18,108 nucleotides of DNA from Pseudobdellovibrionaceae bacterium (GCA_016791465.1 JAEUWE010000390.1:1-18108), one strand, 5' to 3'; numbered from the stretch's first letter, positions 1-7,213 are shown. Notes: generated by a model not told the origin, from the sequence alone. Made by a program: numbers and translations.

Positions 1-229
1 CGATAAATGTCTGTTCTTCCTCTTTTGAACTTCCCGCGGCGGAGTCCTGTACGCGAGATCCAGAGCCCGCCTCGTCATAGGCGCGAACCGAGGCCGGGCC
101 ACGCACAAGCTCTTCTTTTCGCATGTGTTGCGTCCGTCTTGAAAGATCGATCGACCATTCCGCATAGGCATCGGACAGACCCAACGCATTCATCGCGAGA
201 ACTAAAAATGTGAAAATTAATTTCTTCAC
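1..229 (-). CDS. Secreted hypothetical protein, partial (C-terminus beyond left edge)
   Basis: Only the first 76 codons are in the window. They begin at a GTG codon (227-229) and open with a textbook signal peptide: Met-Lys-Lys, a hydrophobic core (LIFTFLVLAMNALGL) and a probable cleavage site after DAYA. The mature part starts EWSIDLSRRTQ and becomes charged and Ser/Glu-rich, without a domain I recognise. The GTG start is favoured over an internal ATG because it supplies the Lys-Lys n-region and has a GAGG Shine-Dalgarno six bases upstream. It lies 12 bases after the stop of the preceding gene, so the two are almost certainly co-transcribed and probably translationally coupled. Location is likely periplasm or outer membrane. 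Function is unknown. Confidence 0.75.
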   Translation of the reverse strand, partial: MKKLIFTFLVLAMNALGLSDAYAEWSIDLSRRTQHMRKEELVRGPASVRAYDEAGSGSRVQDSAAGSSKEEEQTFI

Positions 230-241
230 TTCACACCTCAC

Positions 242-577
242 TTAGTGGACCACGGCTCGAGAATGAAAATCCGCGTACTCACGCGCCACTTCAACCGCTA
301 AAAGTTCCAATGTTTTTTCATCAAGCCGCCCAAGCTCCGTCCGAAGCTGAGTGCGATCCGATCCACATCGATTGACGATGTCCACCGCCCGCCGAATCGA
401 AAACGAATCTTTCTCAATCGAGTCGATGTGCTCAGCCCAATCCTGCTTCAACACCGGATCGATCACTCCCATTTCATAGAGCGTATCGAAGACCGCTTGC
501 AGATCGCCTTGGATAAAGCGTCCCACCGGTTGCGTGTTGTCTTGTCGAGCTGCTGCACTACCTTTTCCATGTGTCAT
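242..577 (-). CDS. Small soluble hypothetical protein (111 aa)
   Basis: The chosen ATG (575-577) is preceded by a strong AGGAGG eight bases upstream. The same frame extends further upstream to 664, but that stretch has no ribosome site and would cover the likely promoter. The protein has no signal peptide, membrane segment or cysteine cluster. It is charged and probably helical, with an N-terminal polar tail (about residues 1-18) and then two helical blocks (around GDLQAVFDTLYEMGVIDP and LGRLDEKTLELLAVEVAREYADF). One cysteine is present. I do not recognise the family. Its neighbour immediately downstream is a secreted protein 12 bases away, so it may be a cytoplasmic partner of that product. 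Confidence 0.75.
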   Translation of the reverse strand: MTHGKGSAAARQDNTQPVGRFIQGDLQAVFDTLYEMGVIDPVLKQDWAEHIDSIEKDSFSIRRAVDIVNRCGSDRTQLRTELGRLDEKTLELLAVEVAREYADFHSRAVVH

Positions 578-621
578 GGACGCTTCCTCCTGAATTTGTC
601 CATTCCGAACCTTCAGAGGGT

Positions 622-629
622 TTATCGGC
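622..629 (-). promoter_or_regulatory. Candidate FliA (sigma-28)-type -10 box
   Basis: On the minus strand the sequence GCCGATAA is an exact match to the sigma-28 -10 consensus. A start of transcription just downstream would leave a leader of about 35-40 bases before the ATG at 577, which contains the AGGAGG. The -35 side is weak: TCAA lies 16 bases upstream, where TAAA at 15 is expected. So this is a candidate, not a firm promoter. Confidence 0.35.
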
Positions 630-783
630 AGAAAAGTGACCCGAGTTGAGACAATCCGAACCACCTGGCCTTAAGGGGAGCAGGCCTTCTCAGAATGAGA
701 CGAAGGGCGAGAAAAAACTGAGGCGACTCGATCGGTTTTTCCGGTATCATTTTGAAAGATAGCGACTGGACGAAGGGTGGCGC

Positions 784-1254
784 ATGAGCCGATTGAATTT
801 CATGGCGATATTCGGACTTATTTTTACCAGCGCACTTTTGAGTGTCGACGCAAACGCCTGTATCGGCGGCATCGCGGAATTTGGCAATGCAACGCTTACA
901 TCCTCCGGCGCTTCAGTGAATGGCAAAGCCGTCGCCTATCCGACCATTACTCCAGATATGCGCAATAAAACGCTGGATCTCCCTTTGATCAAACAAAAGG
1001 GGCTTGAAGTTCAGATCGTCTATGTGAAGAGCACTAAGAAAAATGATGACGTGGTTGCAACCTACTACCGGGTCGTCCAAGAAGGATATCCGCCGACCGT
1101 GGTTCGTGTGAACTCCAACGTCAACGAGCTCGGCATGCGCTTTCGATCGATCGTCATTCCTCCGGAAGGTGAAGACCCTCCTCCCGCTATTGATCAAACC
1201 TACGGCTGCGGTGGCGGTCATTCGACTGGCCGCTCAAATGGAACGTCGAACTGA
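784..1254 (+). CDS. Small exported hypothetical protein (156 aa)
   Basis: The ATG at 784 follows a GGGTGG ribosome site. The N-terminus is a signal peptide: Arg at position 3, a hydrophobic core LNFMAIFGLIFTSALLS, and a cleavage site after VDANA, giving a mature protein that begins with Cys26. The context ANA-Cys is not a good lipobox, so signal peptidase I cleavage is more likely than lipidation. The mature chain is beta-rich (VQIVYVKS, VVATYYRVVQ, VVRVNSNV). It ends in a flexible tail with Pro/Glu-rich and Gly-rich parts, where Cys142 could form a disulfide with Cys26. No family is recognised. It is a single-gene unit, divergent from the 577/229 pair and convergent with slyD. Confidence 0.75.
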   Translation: MSRLNFMAIFGLIFTSALLSVDANACIGGIAEFGNATLTSSGASVNGKAVAYPTITPDMRNKTLDLPLIKQKGLEVQIVYVKSTKKNDDVVATYYRVVQEGYPPTVVRVNSNVNELGMRFRSIVIPPEGEDPPPAIDQTYGCGGGHSTGRSNGTSN

Positions 1255-1328
1255 CTCAGCACGCCTCGCATCTACCTTGGACGTCCAGAAAGCACTGCGT
1301 CATTTTCCTGATAGCAGATGCACCTGTC

Positions 1329-1357
1329 AAAAAAGCCACTGGTCATCCCAGTGGCTT
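1329..1357 (-). terminator. Rho-independent terminator between convergent genes
   Basis: A perfect 10-bp stem (AAGCCACTGG / CCAGTGGCTT) with a TCATC loop lies at 1333-1357. Read on the minus strand it is followed by a run of six T, the classic intrinsic terminator for the slyD transcript that ends at 1389. On the plus strand the hairpin is followed by TTCTC, so it may also stop the gene ending at 1254. Confidence 0.85.
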
Positions 1358-1388
1358 CTCATAAAACCCCAACCCCTTCGCTTCGGAA

Positions 1389-1874
1389 CTAGTGGTTATG
1401 TCCACCCGGTCCATGCGCGTGGCCGTGCTTCATTTCTTCGTCGGTCGCATTTCGAGTCGAGTCGATCTCAACTTCGAAAGTAAGGTCCTGTCCTGCGAGC
1501 GGGTGGTTACCATCGATGGTGGCGTGTGTTTCGGTCACTTTCGTGACCATGACGACTTGTGCATGGCCATCGCCGGCATCGGCGTGAAAGCGGTCGCCAA
1601 CGGCGACGTCTGGTTTTGGCAGACGTTCGCGGGGAACCTCAACGATCATGTCGGCTTCAACTTCACCATATGCGTCTTTCGCCTTTACGGTGACGGTCTT
1701 TTTGTCGCCCGCCTGCATGGCTTTGATTGCCTCTTCGAGGCCCGGGATGATTTGACCGACGCCCTCGAGGAACATCAGTGGATCAGAACCGAAGGAACTC
1801 TCCAGCACTTGGCCGTCCTTGTCTTTCAGAGTATAGTGAAAGCTCACAACGCGCGGATTCAAGTTCAAGATCAT
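1389..1874 (-). CDS. slyD: SlyD-type FKBP peptidyl-prolyl isomerase with His-rich tail
   Basis: This is a cytoplasmic peptidyl-prolyl cis-trans isomerase and chaperone of the SlyD branch, 161 residues. The ATG at 1874 is chosen because GGAGGG precedes it; a GTG seven codons earlier lacks such a site. The FKBP half shows FHYTLKDKDGQVLESS near residues 12-28 and GVGQIIPGLEEAIKAMQAGDKK near 38-59. Next comes AYGE (68-71), which opens the inserted IF chaperone domain, about residues 70-125. The SlyD hallmark DGNHPLAGQDLTFEVEI sits at 121-137. The C-terminus (150-161, HGHAHGPGGHNH) is a short metal-binding tail like that of E. coli SlyD, known to bind nickel and assist hydrogenase maturation; here only metal binding is implied. 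It lies 47 bases downstream of phoH and ends at a strong terminator, so the two probably share a transcript. Confidence 0.92.
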   Translation of the reverse strand: MILNLNPRVVSFHYTLKDKDGQVLESSFGSDPLMFLEGVGQIIPGLEEAIKAMQAGDKKTVTVKAKDAYGEVEADMIVEVPRERLPKPDVAVGDRFHADAGDGHAQVVMVTKVTETHATIDGNHPLAGQDLTFEVEIDSTRNATDEEMKHGHAHGPGGHNH

Positions 1875-1921
1875 ATTACCCTCCGGTCCAGCCACGCCCG
1901 AGTGGCCGCCATAAAAATGGA

Positions 1922-3280
1922 TTAAAGAATATTTGCCGCAAGCTCTGCGAGCTCTGATCGCTCACCTTTCTGCAAAGTCACGTGGGCCGAAATTCTTTGG
2001 CCCTTCATGCGCTCAACAGAGTAAGTGAGACCCGAGGTCGCGCTGTCGACGTAGGGGTTGTCGATCTGATAGGCATCGCCCGTCAAGACGACTTTTGTTC
2101 CCTGCCCGGCTCGCGTCACGATTGTCTTAATCTCGTGCGGAGTGAGGTTCTGCGCCTCGTCCACAATCAGGTACTGATTGGGAATCGAGCGACCGCGAAT
2201 ATAGGTCAAAGGCTCAATATTCAGCATCCCTTGATTGATCAGTTCCTGAGCACGGCCGGCCGCCTTTTTGTCGGCCCCCATCAGAAATTCAACGTTATCA
2301 AAGATCGGCTGCATCCATGGATTCAGCTTCTGCTCAACATCGCCCGGGAGAAAACCGATATCTCGTCCCATCGGAAAAATCGGTCGGCTCACGAGCAAGC
2401 GCTGGAAGCGTCCTTCATCAAGTGTTTTAAATAGGCCTGCGGCCAGCGCCAGCAACGTCTTACCCGTACCGGCTTTGCCAACCAACGAGACAAACAGAAT
2501 CTCATCGTTGAGTAGGCAATCCATCGCAAATGTCTGCTCGACATTTCGCGGATTGATTCCCCAAATCGATTCGTTGGGAACCATGATCGGAACAATGCCG
2601 CCGGCCTTTTCACTAAAGCGACCAATGGCCGAGTGATTCAGGTTCGACAGATCACGCATCACAACGTACTGGTTCGCGACGAGACCAAATGTTTCAGAGG
2701 TGATGATCTTCTCGCGATAGAACTCTTCGATGATCTTGGGCTCAACATCGACTTCGCGATGGCCCTGATACATCTCCTCCATCTCAACGCGCTCAGGCTC
2801 GTAATCCTTAGCAAAAACGCCAAAAACATCGGCGCGGATACGAAGGTTGATGTCCTTCGTAACAAGCTCAACCGTCGCGTCTGGATATTTTGCCTTCAGC
2901 GCGATCGCTGTCGCCAAAATTCGATTGTCCGCTTTTTCTGGATTGAGCTCGCGAGGAATATCTCCCGAGTCGACATCCGTGTTTACGAACACAGTCGATG
3001 CCGACGACTCAAGATTCACACCTTTCGCCAGCGGTCCAAGCTCCCGCAGCTCGTCGATAAACCGACTGAACTGACGTGCATTTCGGCCATTCTCTCCGAG
3101 GTCGCGCTTAAACCGATCCACCTCTTCGATCACGGAGATCGGGATATGAATGTCGGCCTCTCTAAATTTTTTGATTGCTATCGCATCAAAGAGGATGACG
3201 TTGGTGTCGACAACGATCTTGCGCTGCCGCGTTCCGCTTTCGAGTTCTTTGTGCCCAGGTGCCGCTACCATAGGTAACAT
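1922..3280 (-). CDS. PhoH-family ATPase with N-terminal PIN domain
   Basis: This PIN-PhoH fusion (PhoH2-like, about 452 residues) combines an RNase-type PIN domain with a PhoH ATPase. Members studied in mycobacteria act as RNA helicase/ribonuclease. The PIN domain (about residues 20-155 from this start) opens with IVVDTNVILF and keeps acidic residues D25, E52/E53, D118 (KADNR) and D143 (TKDINLR). The PhoH domain has Walker A GKAGTGKT (268-275), the signature SRPIFPMGRDIGFLPGD after it, Walker B LIVDEAQN (371-378), and VLTGDAYQID for sensor-type contacts. The frame opens upstream at a TTG (3310) without a ribosome site; the ATG at 3280 has AAGGA three bases ahead, so it is preferred. No small antitoxin-like gene (phoAT) lies directly upstream, so a toxin role is not suggested by context. 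Confidence 0.9.
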   Translation of the reverse strand: MLPMVAAPGHKELESGTRQRKIVVDTNVILFDAIAIKKFREADIHIPISVIEEVDRFKRDLGENGRNARQFSRFIDELRELGPLAKGVNLESSASTVFVNTDVDSGDIPRELNPEKADNRILATAIALKAKYPDATVELVTKDINLRIRADVFGVFAKDYEPERVEMEEMYQGHREVDVEPKIIEEFYREKIITSETFGLVANQYVVMRDLSNLNHSAIGRFSEKAGGIVPIMVPNESIWGINPRNVEQTFAMDCLLNDEILFVSLVGKAGTGKTLLALAAGLFKTLDEGRFQRLLVSRPIFPMGRDIGFLPGDVEQKLNPWMQPIFDNVEFLMGADKKAAGRAQELINQGMLNIEPLTYIRGRSIPNQYLIVDEAQNLTPHEIKTIVTRAGQGTKVVLTGDAYQIDNPYVDSATSGLTYSVERMKGQRISAHVTLQKGERSELAELAANIL

Positions 3281-3313
3281 ACGTCCTTGTAAAGATTGAG
3301 CTTTCTCCAAATC

Positions 3314-3334
3314 GAGTCACAGTTCGTGTGACTC
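3314..3334. repeat. 21-nt inverted repeat in the phoH leader
   Basis: GAGTCACA and TGTGACTC form a perfect 8-bp stem around a GTTCG loop, about 35 bases upstream of the preferred phoH start. Neither strand has a clear T run after it, so it is not a standard terminator. It could be an operator or a 5' leader structure. Confidence 0.5.
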
Positions 3335-3497
3335 TTAACTCAATTGCAGACCAAGACTGACGTCTTGTCGAACCAAAACCGGGGCACTCTCATTTTTGAC
3401 ACCTGGCGCCAACCACAGGCGCCGTAAAAACGAATCACCAACATGATCAACTCCAACATGCTGTCGTGCCATCTGCAGAAAATTTCTGCGGTGTGCC

Positions 3498-4607
3498 CTA
3501 TGAGAGCTTACCAAGAACCAATGGGCCGATATGTTTCCGAATAAGCGGGTTGCGCATCTGATAAATGATGCTGTCGACGTAGTGATGTATAAATCCAATT
3601 GAAAAAATAAAGGCGGAGCTGAAGAGAACAAGCGCGCTGTAACCACCCTGAGAATCAAGGGTGCGCTCTTGACGAATCAACCGCGTCGCTTCTGGGTCAC
3701 CCTCGTTAAAAAAGTAAAAGAGAATCAGGCCGCCAAAAACAACGATACTCAAGAGCAGCGCCCGTAGGGGCTTCTTGCCGCTCCCTGGGTTCTGCGCTTC
3801 CGAGTTCTTAATCATCTTAAGACAAATAAAAAGCGATTCTATACCGTGGATCATCCCGCTCGCACGCAGCAGGGAAAGCGAATTAAATGCAAACGGTAGA
3901 GCGAGCAGGCGTAACGAAAAAAGGGGCTTGTTTGATACCCGCCACTGTCCCCGCCGCCAATAGAGCGCCAATAGAAGTAGCACCAGAAGTGCTTTAGCCG
4001 GAATCGTCACCGATTCAACAGCGCTCACCAACCGATCTCCACCAAGTACACAAAATGGTTCAAATGTGAGTACAAAGACTAAAACAGACGACAAGATACG
4101 TTCCCTCTTCTCGTCCTCGATCATCTGCTGTCGGCGAACAGCCGATCCTTCACCTAAGAACTCTTCCGTTCTGTTATATAAAAGCAAAAGTCCAAAAGTT
4201 TGCCTCGCCGCATGGGTTAACGTTAACGCACTCAGTGCCGCAGTCGGAATATCTGAAGAAGGTCCCTGCCAAGTCCCAAACCGAAACACCTGGAATACAA
4301 TGACCGCCAGCAGCAAAACCAACAGTGGTAGCCAGTACGCGCGACGGCGGATTGATTCTCTCAGCAACAGACGAAACTCAGGAACCGATGCAAACAGAGT
4401 GACCGTAAATACAGTGTGTGTGGCTTTTAAGAAAAATACGGCGACGAGAATTTGAATCCACTGATGCTCAGTACTTTTAAGATATGGAAAAACAAAAGAG
4501 CCAGCATAGCCGAATACAACAAAGACGAGCCCCAAGAGAATCGAAGCTCTTTCGTGGCCCGGACTCAGAATTGAAATTCGACTACCTTGCAGTATGGAAC
4601 GAAACAT
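3498..4607 (-). CDS. Polytopic membrane protein with conserved-looking His clusters
   Basis: An integral inner-membrane protein of 369 residues with about eight hydrophobic segments (near 23-42, 50-72, 91-108, 122-144, 171-188, 202-217, 281-300 and 322-343). Histidines fall in or beside membrane segments: H132 (THAARQ), H254 (GMIHGIESL), and the C-terminal motif GFIHHYVDSIIYQMRNP with H341, H342 and D345, followed by RKHIGPL (H359). The spacing and the R-x-P-x-x-R tail look functional rather than random. They recall metal- or haem-binding, or desaturase-like, membrane proteins, but I cannot assign a family. The start is uncertain: the frame opens at 4661 (TTG) with ATGs at 4649 and 4607, and none has a good ribosome site. 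I chose 4607 because the product then begins just before the first membrane segment and leaves a palindrome upstream free. It seems to form its own transcript. Confidence 0.7.
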   Translation of the reverse strand: MFRSILQGSRISILSPGHERASILLGLVFVVFGYAGSFVFPYLKSTEHQWIQILVAVFFLKATHTVFTVTLFASVPEFRLLLRESIRRRAYWLPLLVLLLAVIVFQVFRFGTWQGPSSDIPTAALSALTLTHAARQTFGLLLLYNRTEEFLGEGSAVRRQQMIEDEKRERILSSVLVFVLTFEPFCVLGGDRLVSAVESVTIPAKALLVLLLLALYWRRGQWRVSNKPLFSLRLLALPFAFNSLSLLRASGMIHGIESLFICLKMIKNSEAQNPGSGKKPLRALLLSIVVFGGLILFYFFNEGDPEATRLIRQERTLDSQGGYSALVLFSSAFIFSIGFIHHYVDSIIYQMRNPLIRKHIGPLVLGKLS

Positions 4608-4647
4608 AGCCAATCTTTGAATGCTACCAACGGCAGAAGGGAGTCGC

Positions 4648-4662
4648 ATTGCAAATTGCAAT
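4648..4662. promoter_or_regulatory. 15-nt palindrome, possible operator
   Basis: ATTGCAA-A-TTGCAAT is a perfect odd palindrome 40 bases upstream of the preferred start of the membrane protein. Its symmetry suits a dimeric transcription factor. A second short palindrome, GACCTAGGTC, lies at 4667-4676. No convincing -10/-35 pair was found next to them. Confidence 0.35.
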
Positions 4663-4802
4663 TCAAGACCTAGGTCGCAGGAACCACGTGCAGGAAAACA
4701 TCAGTCGCAAAAGCTTATGCCCAGGGCGGGTTCAAGTTCAGCAACCCGCGCACTCGTCAGATGATGGCGCCACTTCTTTTAAGCAAGCCACGCTCCTAGC
4801 AT

Positions 4803-5342
4803 TCAGTTGATTTCGATCTCACCAAAGACCGAGTTCGCTTCGATCCGAACATGTGGTTTGTCGGCCTCAAAACCGGGGGTTTTAAATACTCCATTCCCCA
4901 TAGATCCCGTCTTTTCACCACGCACTTTAACTGAACCCAGAACCGCGTTCGTTTCAACGACAAGTGGCAGATCTGCCGGAGTCTTGATTTCTGTTTTTCC
5001 AAAGACCGTCGAAACTTCGAAACCGTGCTTATAGTCGTCAGCCGTCAATCCCGTCAGATCGAGTTTCGAATTGCCAAAAACAGTCGAGAACTCCTTGTTC
5101 AAAGTGGTCGCATCTTTTTTTGCGGAGAACTCAACTTCCGTGAACACGGCCTCATTCGAGGTCGCGATCTGATCGACTCGAAAACCATTCAGATTGATTC
5201 CGAATGACCCCAGAACCATTTTGACGCCGATATAAATCACAACCAAGCCGAACAAAATACGAGCGATCGGCAAATCGATTTTCAATACCGTCTGCACGAC
5301 CAAAAGAATTCCAACGGTGACAAAAAATAAACCCCAGAACAT
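4803..5342 (-). CDS. LiaF-like membrane protein with beta-solenoid C-terminus
   Basis: A 179-residue protein with two N-terminal membrane segments (about 3-19 and 26-44) and a C-terminal soluble domain of the LiaF/DUF2154 type. The soluble part has four repeats of one motif, STVFG (86-90), STVFG (111-115), NAVLG (132-136) and NSVFG (170-174), each followed by alternating strand residues (KLDL, KTEIK, SVKVRG, EIEIN); this is a short beta-solenoid. In Firmicutes LiaF inhibits the LiaRS cell-envelope-stress system. No sensor kinase is next to it here, so only a membrane-associated envelope role can be inferred. The ATG at 5342 is chosen for AAGGAG six bases upstream, rather than an in-frame ATG five codons earlier that would overlap that site. 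Transcription must begin within the short gap after the PilZ terminator. Confidence 0.8.
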   Translation of the reverse strand: MFWGLFFVTVGILLVVQTVLKIDLPIARILFGLVVIYIGVKMVLGSFGINLNGFRVDQIATSNEAVFTEVEFSAKKDATTLNKEFSTVFGNSKLDLTGLTADDYKHGFEVSTVFGKTEIKTPADLPLVVETNAVLGSVKVRGEKTGSMGNGVFKTPGFEADKPHVRIEANSVFGEIEIN

Positions 5343-5426
5343 CGATCTCTCCTTCATAGAATCCCCACAGGCCAAATCATTTTGACGTCTAGCTAGTCGG
5401 TCTTTTAAGAACGCGTCAACAAACGC

Positions 5427-5456
5427 AAAAGAGGAACCCAGCCGGGTTCCTCTTTT
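5427..5456 (-). terminator. Rho-independent terminator after the PilZ gene
   Basis: A perfect 13-bp stem, AAAAGAGGAACCC / GGGTTCCTCTTTT, closes on a four-base loop 24 bases after the PilZ stop codon. The A and T tracts at its ends make it work in either direction. It isolates the PilZ gene from the LiaF-like gene downstream on the same strand. Confidence 0.9.
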
Positions 5457-5479
5457 ATGAAATGATTCTATTGGAAAGA

Positions 5480-6019
5480 CTAGCGCCCGACGTTTGAAAC
5501 CATCACGTCGCCGTGATCGGTTCGAAGCGATGCACTCACCGTTTCGATGAATTTCACGAAATGCGAAAGGGCCTCAGAATTCACCGTCTCACGCTGAAAA
5601 TTGCAGCCATGGCGGCTCACACCCTCTTCAATGAGGACACGTGAATTGGCGATGGTCACGACGAAGGGGAAATACGTAAATTGGTTGAGGTAAACGCGCA
5701 TCGCGATCTCCTCACCCTCCATCATCATCCCGCCACCGAGGTCGAGGTCGAATGCGATCCCGTTATCCGAGATATCATAAATAGAGACCTTCTGTAGGCC
5801 CTTCTCTGGAACCAAAATAAAGGCTCCAATGAACTCCGAAAGAATCGTCCGTTTCACCTGACGGCGCTCAGACGAAAGAATCGCCTGGCGGCGCTCGGTC
5901 ATATCAACGACGGGAGCCTCGGCGCCCCGTTCCAACCCTCGCTCGAGGCTCTGACCCGTAGCTTTACCTTTGGCCGATCGTCGCTTTGAAATGTCGATCA
6001 CGTTCGACGTTCGAGACAT
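5480..6019 (-). CDS. PilZ-domain cyclic di-GMP receptor
   Basis: A 179-residue cytoplasmic protein with one PilZ domain (about residues 50-165) after a basic, disordered N-terminal tail (1-45). Both cyclic di-GMP-binding motifs are intact: the RxxxR motif at R53-Q-V-K-R57, and D-I-S-D-N-G at 82-87, which fits D/N-x-S-x-x-G. It should therefore bind the messenger, unlike degenerate PilZ proteins. It has no effector domain, so it must act by contact with another protein. A G-rich ribosome site precedes the ATG at about nine bases. It is a single-gene transcript with its own terminator and is divergent from the TonB-like gene. Its likely link in the window is the diguanylate cyclase at 11299-12294, but it may answer to other cyclases as well. 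Confidence 0.9.
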   Translation of the reverse strand: MSRTSNVIDISKRRSAKGKATGQSLERGLERGAEAPVVDMTERRQAILSSERRQVKRTILSEFIGAFILVPEKGLQKVSIYDISDNGIAFDLDLGGGMMMEGEEIAMRVYLNQFTYFPFVVTIANSRVLIEEGVSRHGCNFQRETVNSEALSHFVKFIETVSASLRTDHGDVMVSNVGR

Positions 6020-6044
6020 GAAAAATCCCCCCTACCCATGTCTT

Positions 6045-6060
6045 CTTTTCGGTCGAAAAG
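6045..6060. promoter_or_regulatory. Near-palindrome in the PilZ leader
   Basis: CTTTTCG-GT-CGAAAAG is a perfect 7-bp inverted repeat with a two-base centre, 25 bases upstream of the PilZ ATG. The tiny centre makes a protein-binding site more likely than an RNA hairpin. A second inverted repeat, CCATCG/CGATGG, lies at 6129-6146 in the divergent gap. Confidence 0.35.
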
Positions 6061-6189
6061 CGTCCTAACTTGAGTCATTCCGCCGGCGTCTCGACAGGCG
6101 TCCAGAACCGATGTATCGTAATGAGAATCCATCGCGTTTTCGATGGCTTATGGGAGGAGCGAAGAGGCTCCAAAGGGAATAGACCGAAC

Positions 6190-7212
6190 ATGCACGACCC
6201 GAAGTCCAGCGCGCTCAATAGTCCCCGCCCGCCGCGTTCAAACGAGTCCCTCGTTCGATTGGGACGCGTGGTTCTTGCCATTCTCGCAAGCGTTCTTTTG
6301 CACTTGGGCTTTTCGTGGCTTTCTTGGACCTTATTGGATCAGGCAACACCAGCCCGTCCGACCACGATGATCGAGTGGATTGAACCCTCAGCGATCGACA
6401 AAAAGGATTGGATCACCCCTGAGAATCAGATCGTCCGCAAAACAGAGGTGGCCAAGGACGTCATCACGGCAAAGTCACCGGTGAATCGTCGTTTTCTTTC
6501 CGAAGATGAGCAGACGGTACTCAAAGAAACAAAGGCCGCCGCCAGCGGCATGACAGAGAATCGCCGTGGTCTGAATCCGAGCGAACAACCTGATCTGACG
6601 TCGCGGCCACGCCGCCGGGGCGCACTCCAGGTAAAACCAGAGTCGCCACTCGCGGGCGCCGCTGGGGACATTGCGTTTGGTCTCGATAAAACTAAAAGCG
6701 AGAAAGAAGAAGAACTCGGCGATTCGCGAGAACTCGCTCTGCCATTTGATCCGCGACAAACTGGGATGTCCACGAATGGCGAGCAACTCCCTCCCGATAT
6801 TGAGATCGGCAACTTTACTGCGCTCAATACCGATCGCTTTCGCTACTATTCGTTTTACTCGCGCATCGAAGAGCAGATTCGCCATCGCTGGGTGAAATAC
6901 GTGAAGGCGACTCTCTATAGCGGCCGCTTCCCGCCATCAGCACGTTCATTCACGACGAAAATTGAAATTGTGCTGGATCGGCAAGGCGATTTTGTCCGTG
7001 CCATCATCCACAATGAGTCCGGCTCACAGTCCATCGACGCCGCCCCGGTCCTGGCCTTTAGGGAAGCCAAGCGCATTCCTCACCCTCCGCGCGAGATGGT
7101 CAAAGAAGACGGCACCGTTCGTCTATTCTACGCGTTCCACGTCGACCAGATACCCGGCGGCAGTCGCTCAGCTCGACGTTCGGCCGATGCCGACGACAGC
7201 GACACGCAGTAG
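6190..7212 (+). CDS. TonB-like protein (single membrane anchor, TonB/TolA-type C-terminus)
   Basis: About 340 residues from the ATG at 6190. A cytoplasmic N-tail is followed by one membrane segment (residues 25-48, VVLAILASVLLHLGFSWLSW) and a long polar periplasmic linker (about 60-215) rich in charged residues and Pro. The C-terminal domain (about 218-320) opens with FYSRIEEQIRHRW, then KIEIVLDRQGDF, a Ser-rich loop, AAPVLAFREAKRIPHPP and RLFYAFHV. This is the TonB_C fold pattern, which contacts outer-membrane partners and transfers force from the inner membrane. No exbB/exbD lies nearby. The start is uncertain: 6121 (ATG) and 6070 (TTG) are in frame, and only a weak AAAGGGA is seen before 6190. 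The barrel protein follows 60 bases later and is the obvious partner candidate. Confidence 0.8.
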   Translation: MHDPKSSALNSPRPPRSNESLVRLGRVVLAILASVLLHLGFSWLSWTLLDQATPARPTTMIEWIEPSAIDKKDWITPENQIVRKTEVAKDVITAKSPVNRRFLSEDEQTVLKETKAAASGMTENRRGLNPSEQPDLTSRPRRRGALQVKPESPLAGAAGDIAFGLDKTKSEKEEELGDSRELALPFDPRQTGMSTNGEQLPPDIEIGNFTALNTDRFRYYSFYSRIEEQIRHRWVKYVKATLYSGRFPPSARSFTTKIEIVLDRQGDFVRAIIHNESGSQSIDAAPVLAFREAKRIPHPPREMVKEDGTVRLFYAFHVDQIPGGSRSARRSADADDSDTQ

Positions 7213-7213
7213 A

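Noticed and set aside
7..213. Plus-strand frame at the left edge
   Set aside because: It is Arg/Pro/His-rich and runs antisense to a clear signal-peptide gene on the minus strand.
1300..1332. Perfect TTGACA with a GAAAAT 17 bases on, minus strand, antisense to the 784-1254 gene
   Set aside because: The TTGACA overlaps the T tract of the terminator and the -10 is poor, so chance is the simpler explanation.
1922..3280. PIN-PhoH as a toxin-antitoxin pair
   Set aside because: No small antitoxin gene precedes it; the upstream gap holds only hairpins and one doubtful short frame.
3405..3423. GGCGCC repeats as a terminator for the membrane protein gene
   Set aside because: Six-base arms with a seven-base loop and no T run on the minus strand.
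3335..3472. A 45-codon minus-strand frame between the membrane protein and phoH, ending right before the phoH leader hairpin
   Set aside because: It has no ribosome site and no recognisable sequence. Its protein-like tail is suggestive only, so I did not call a gene.
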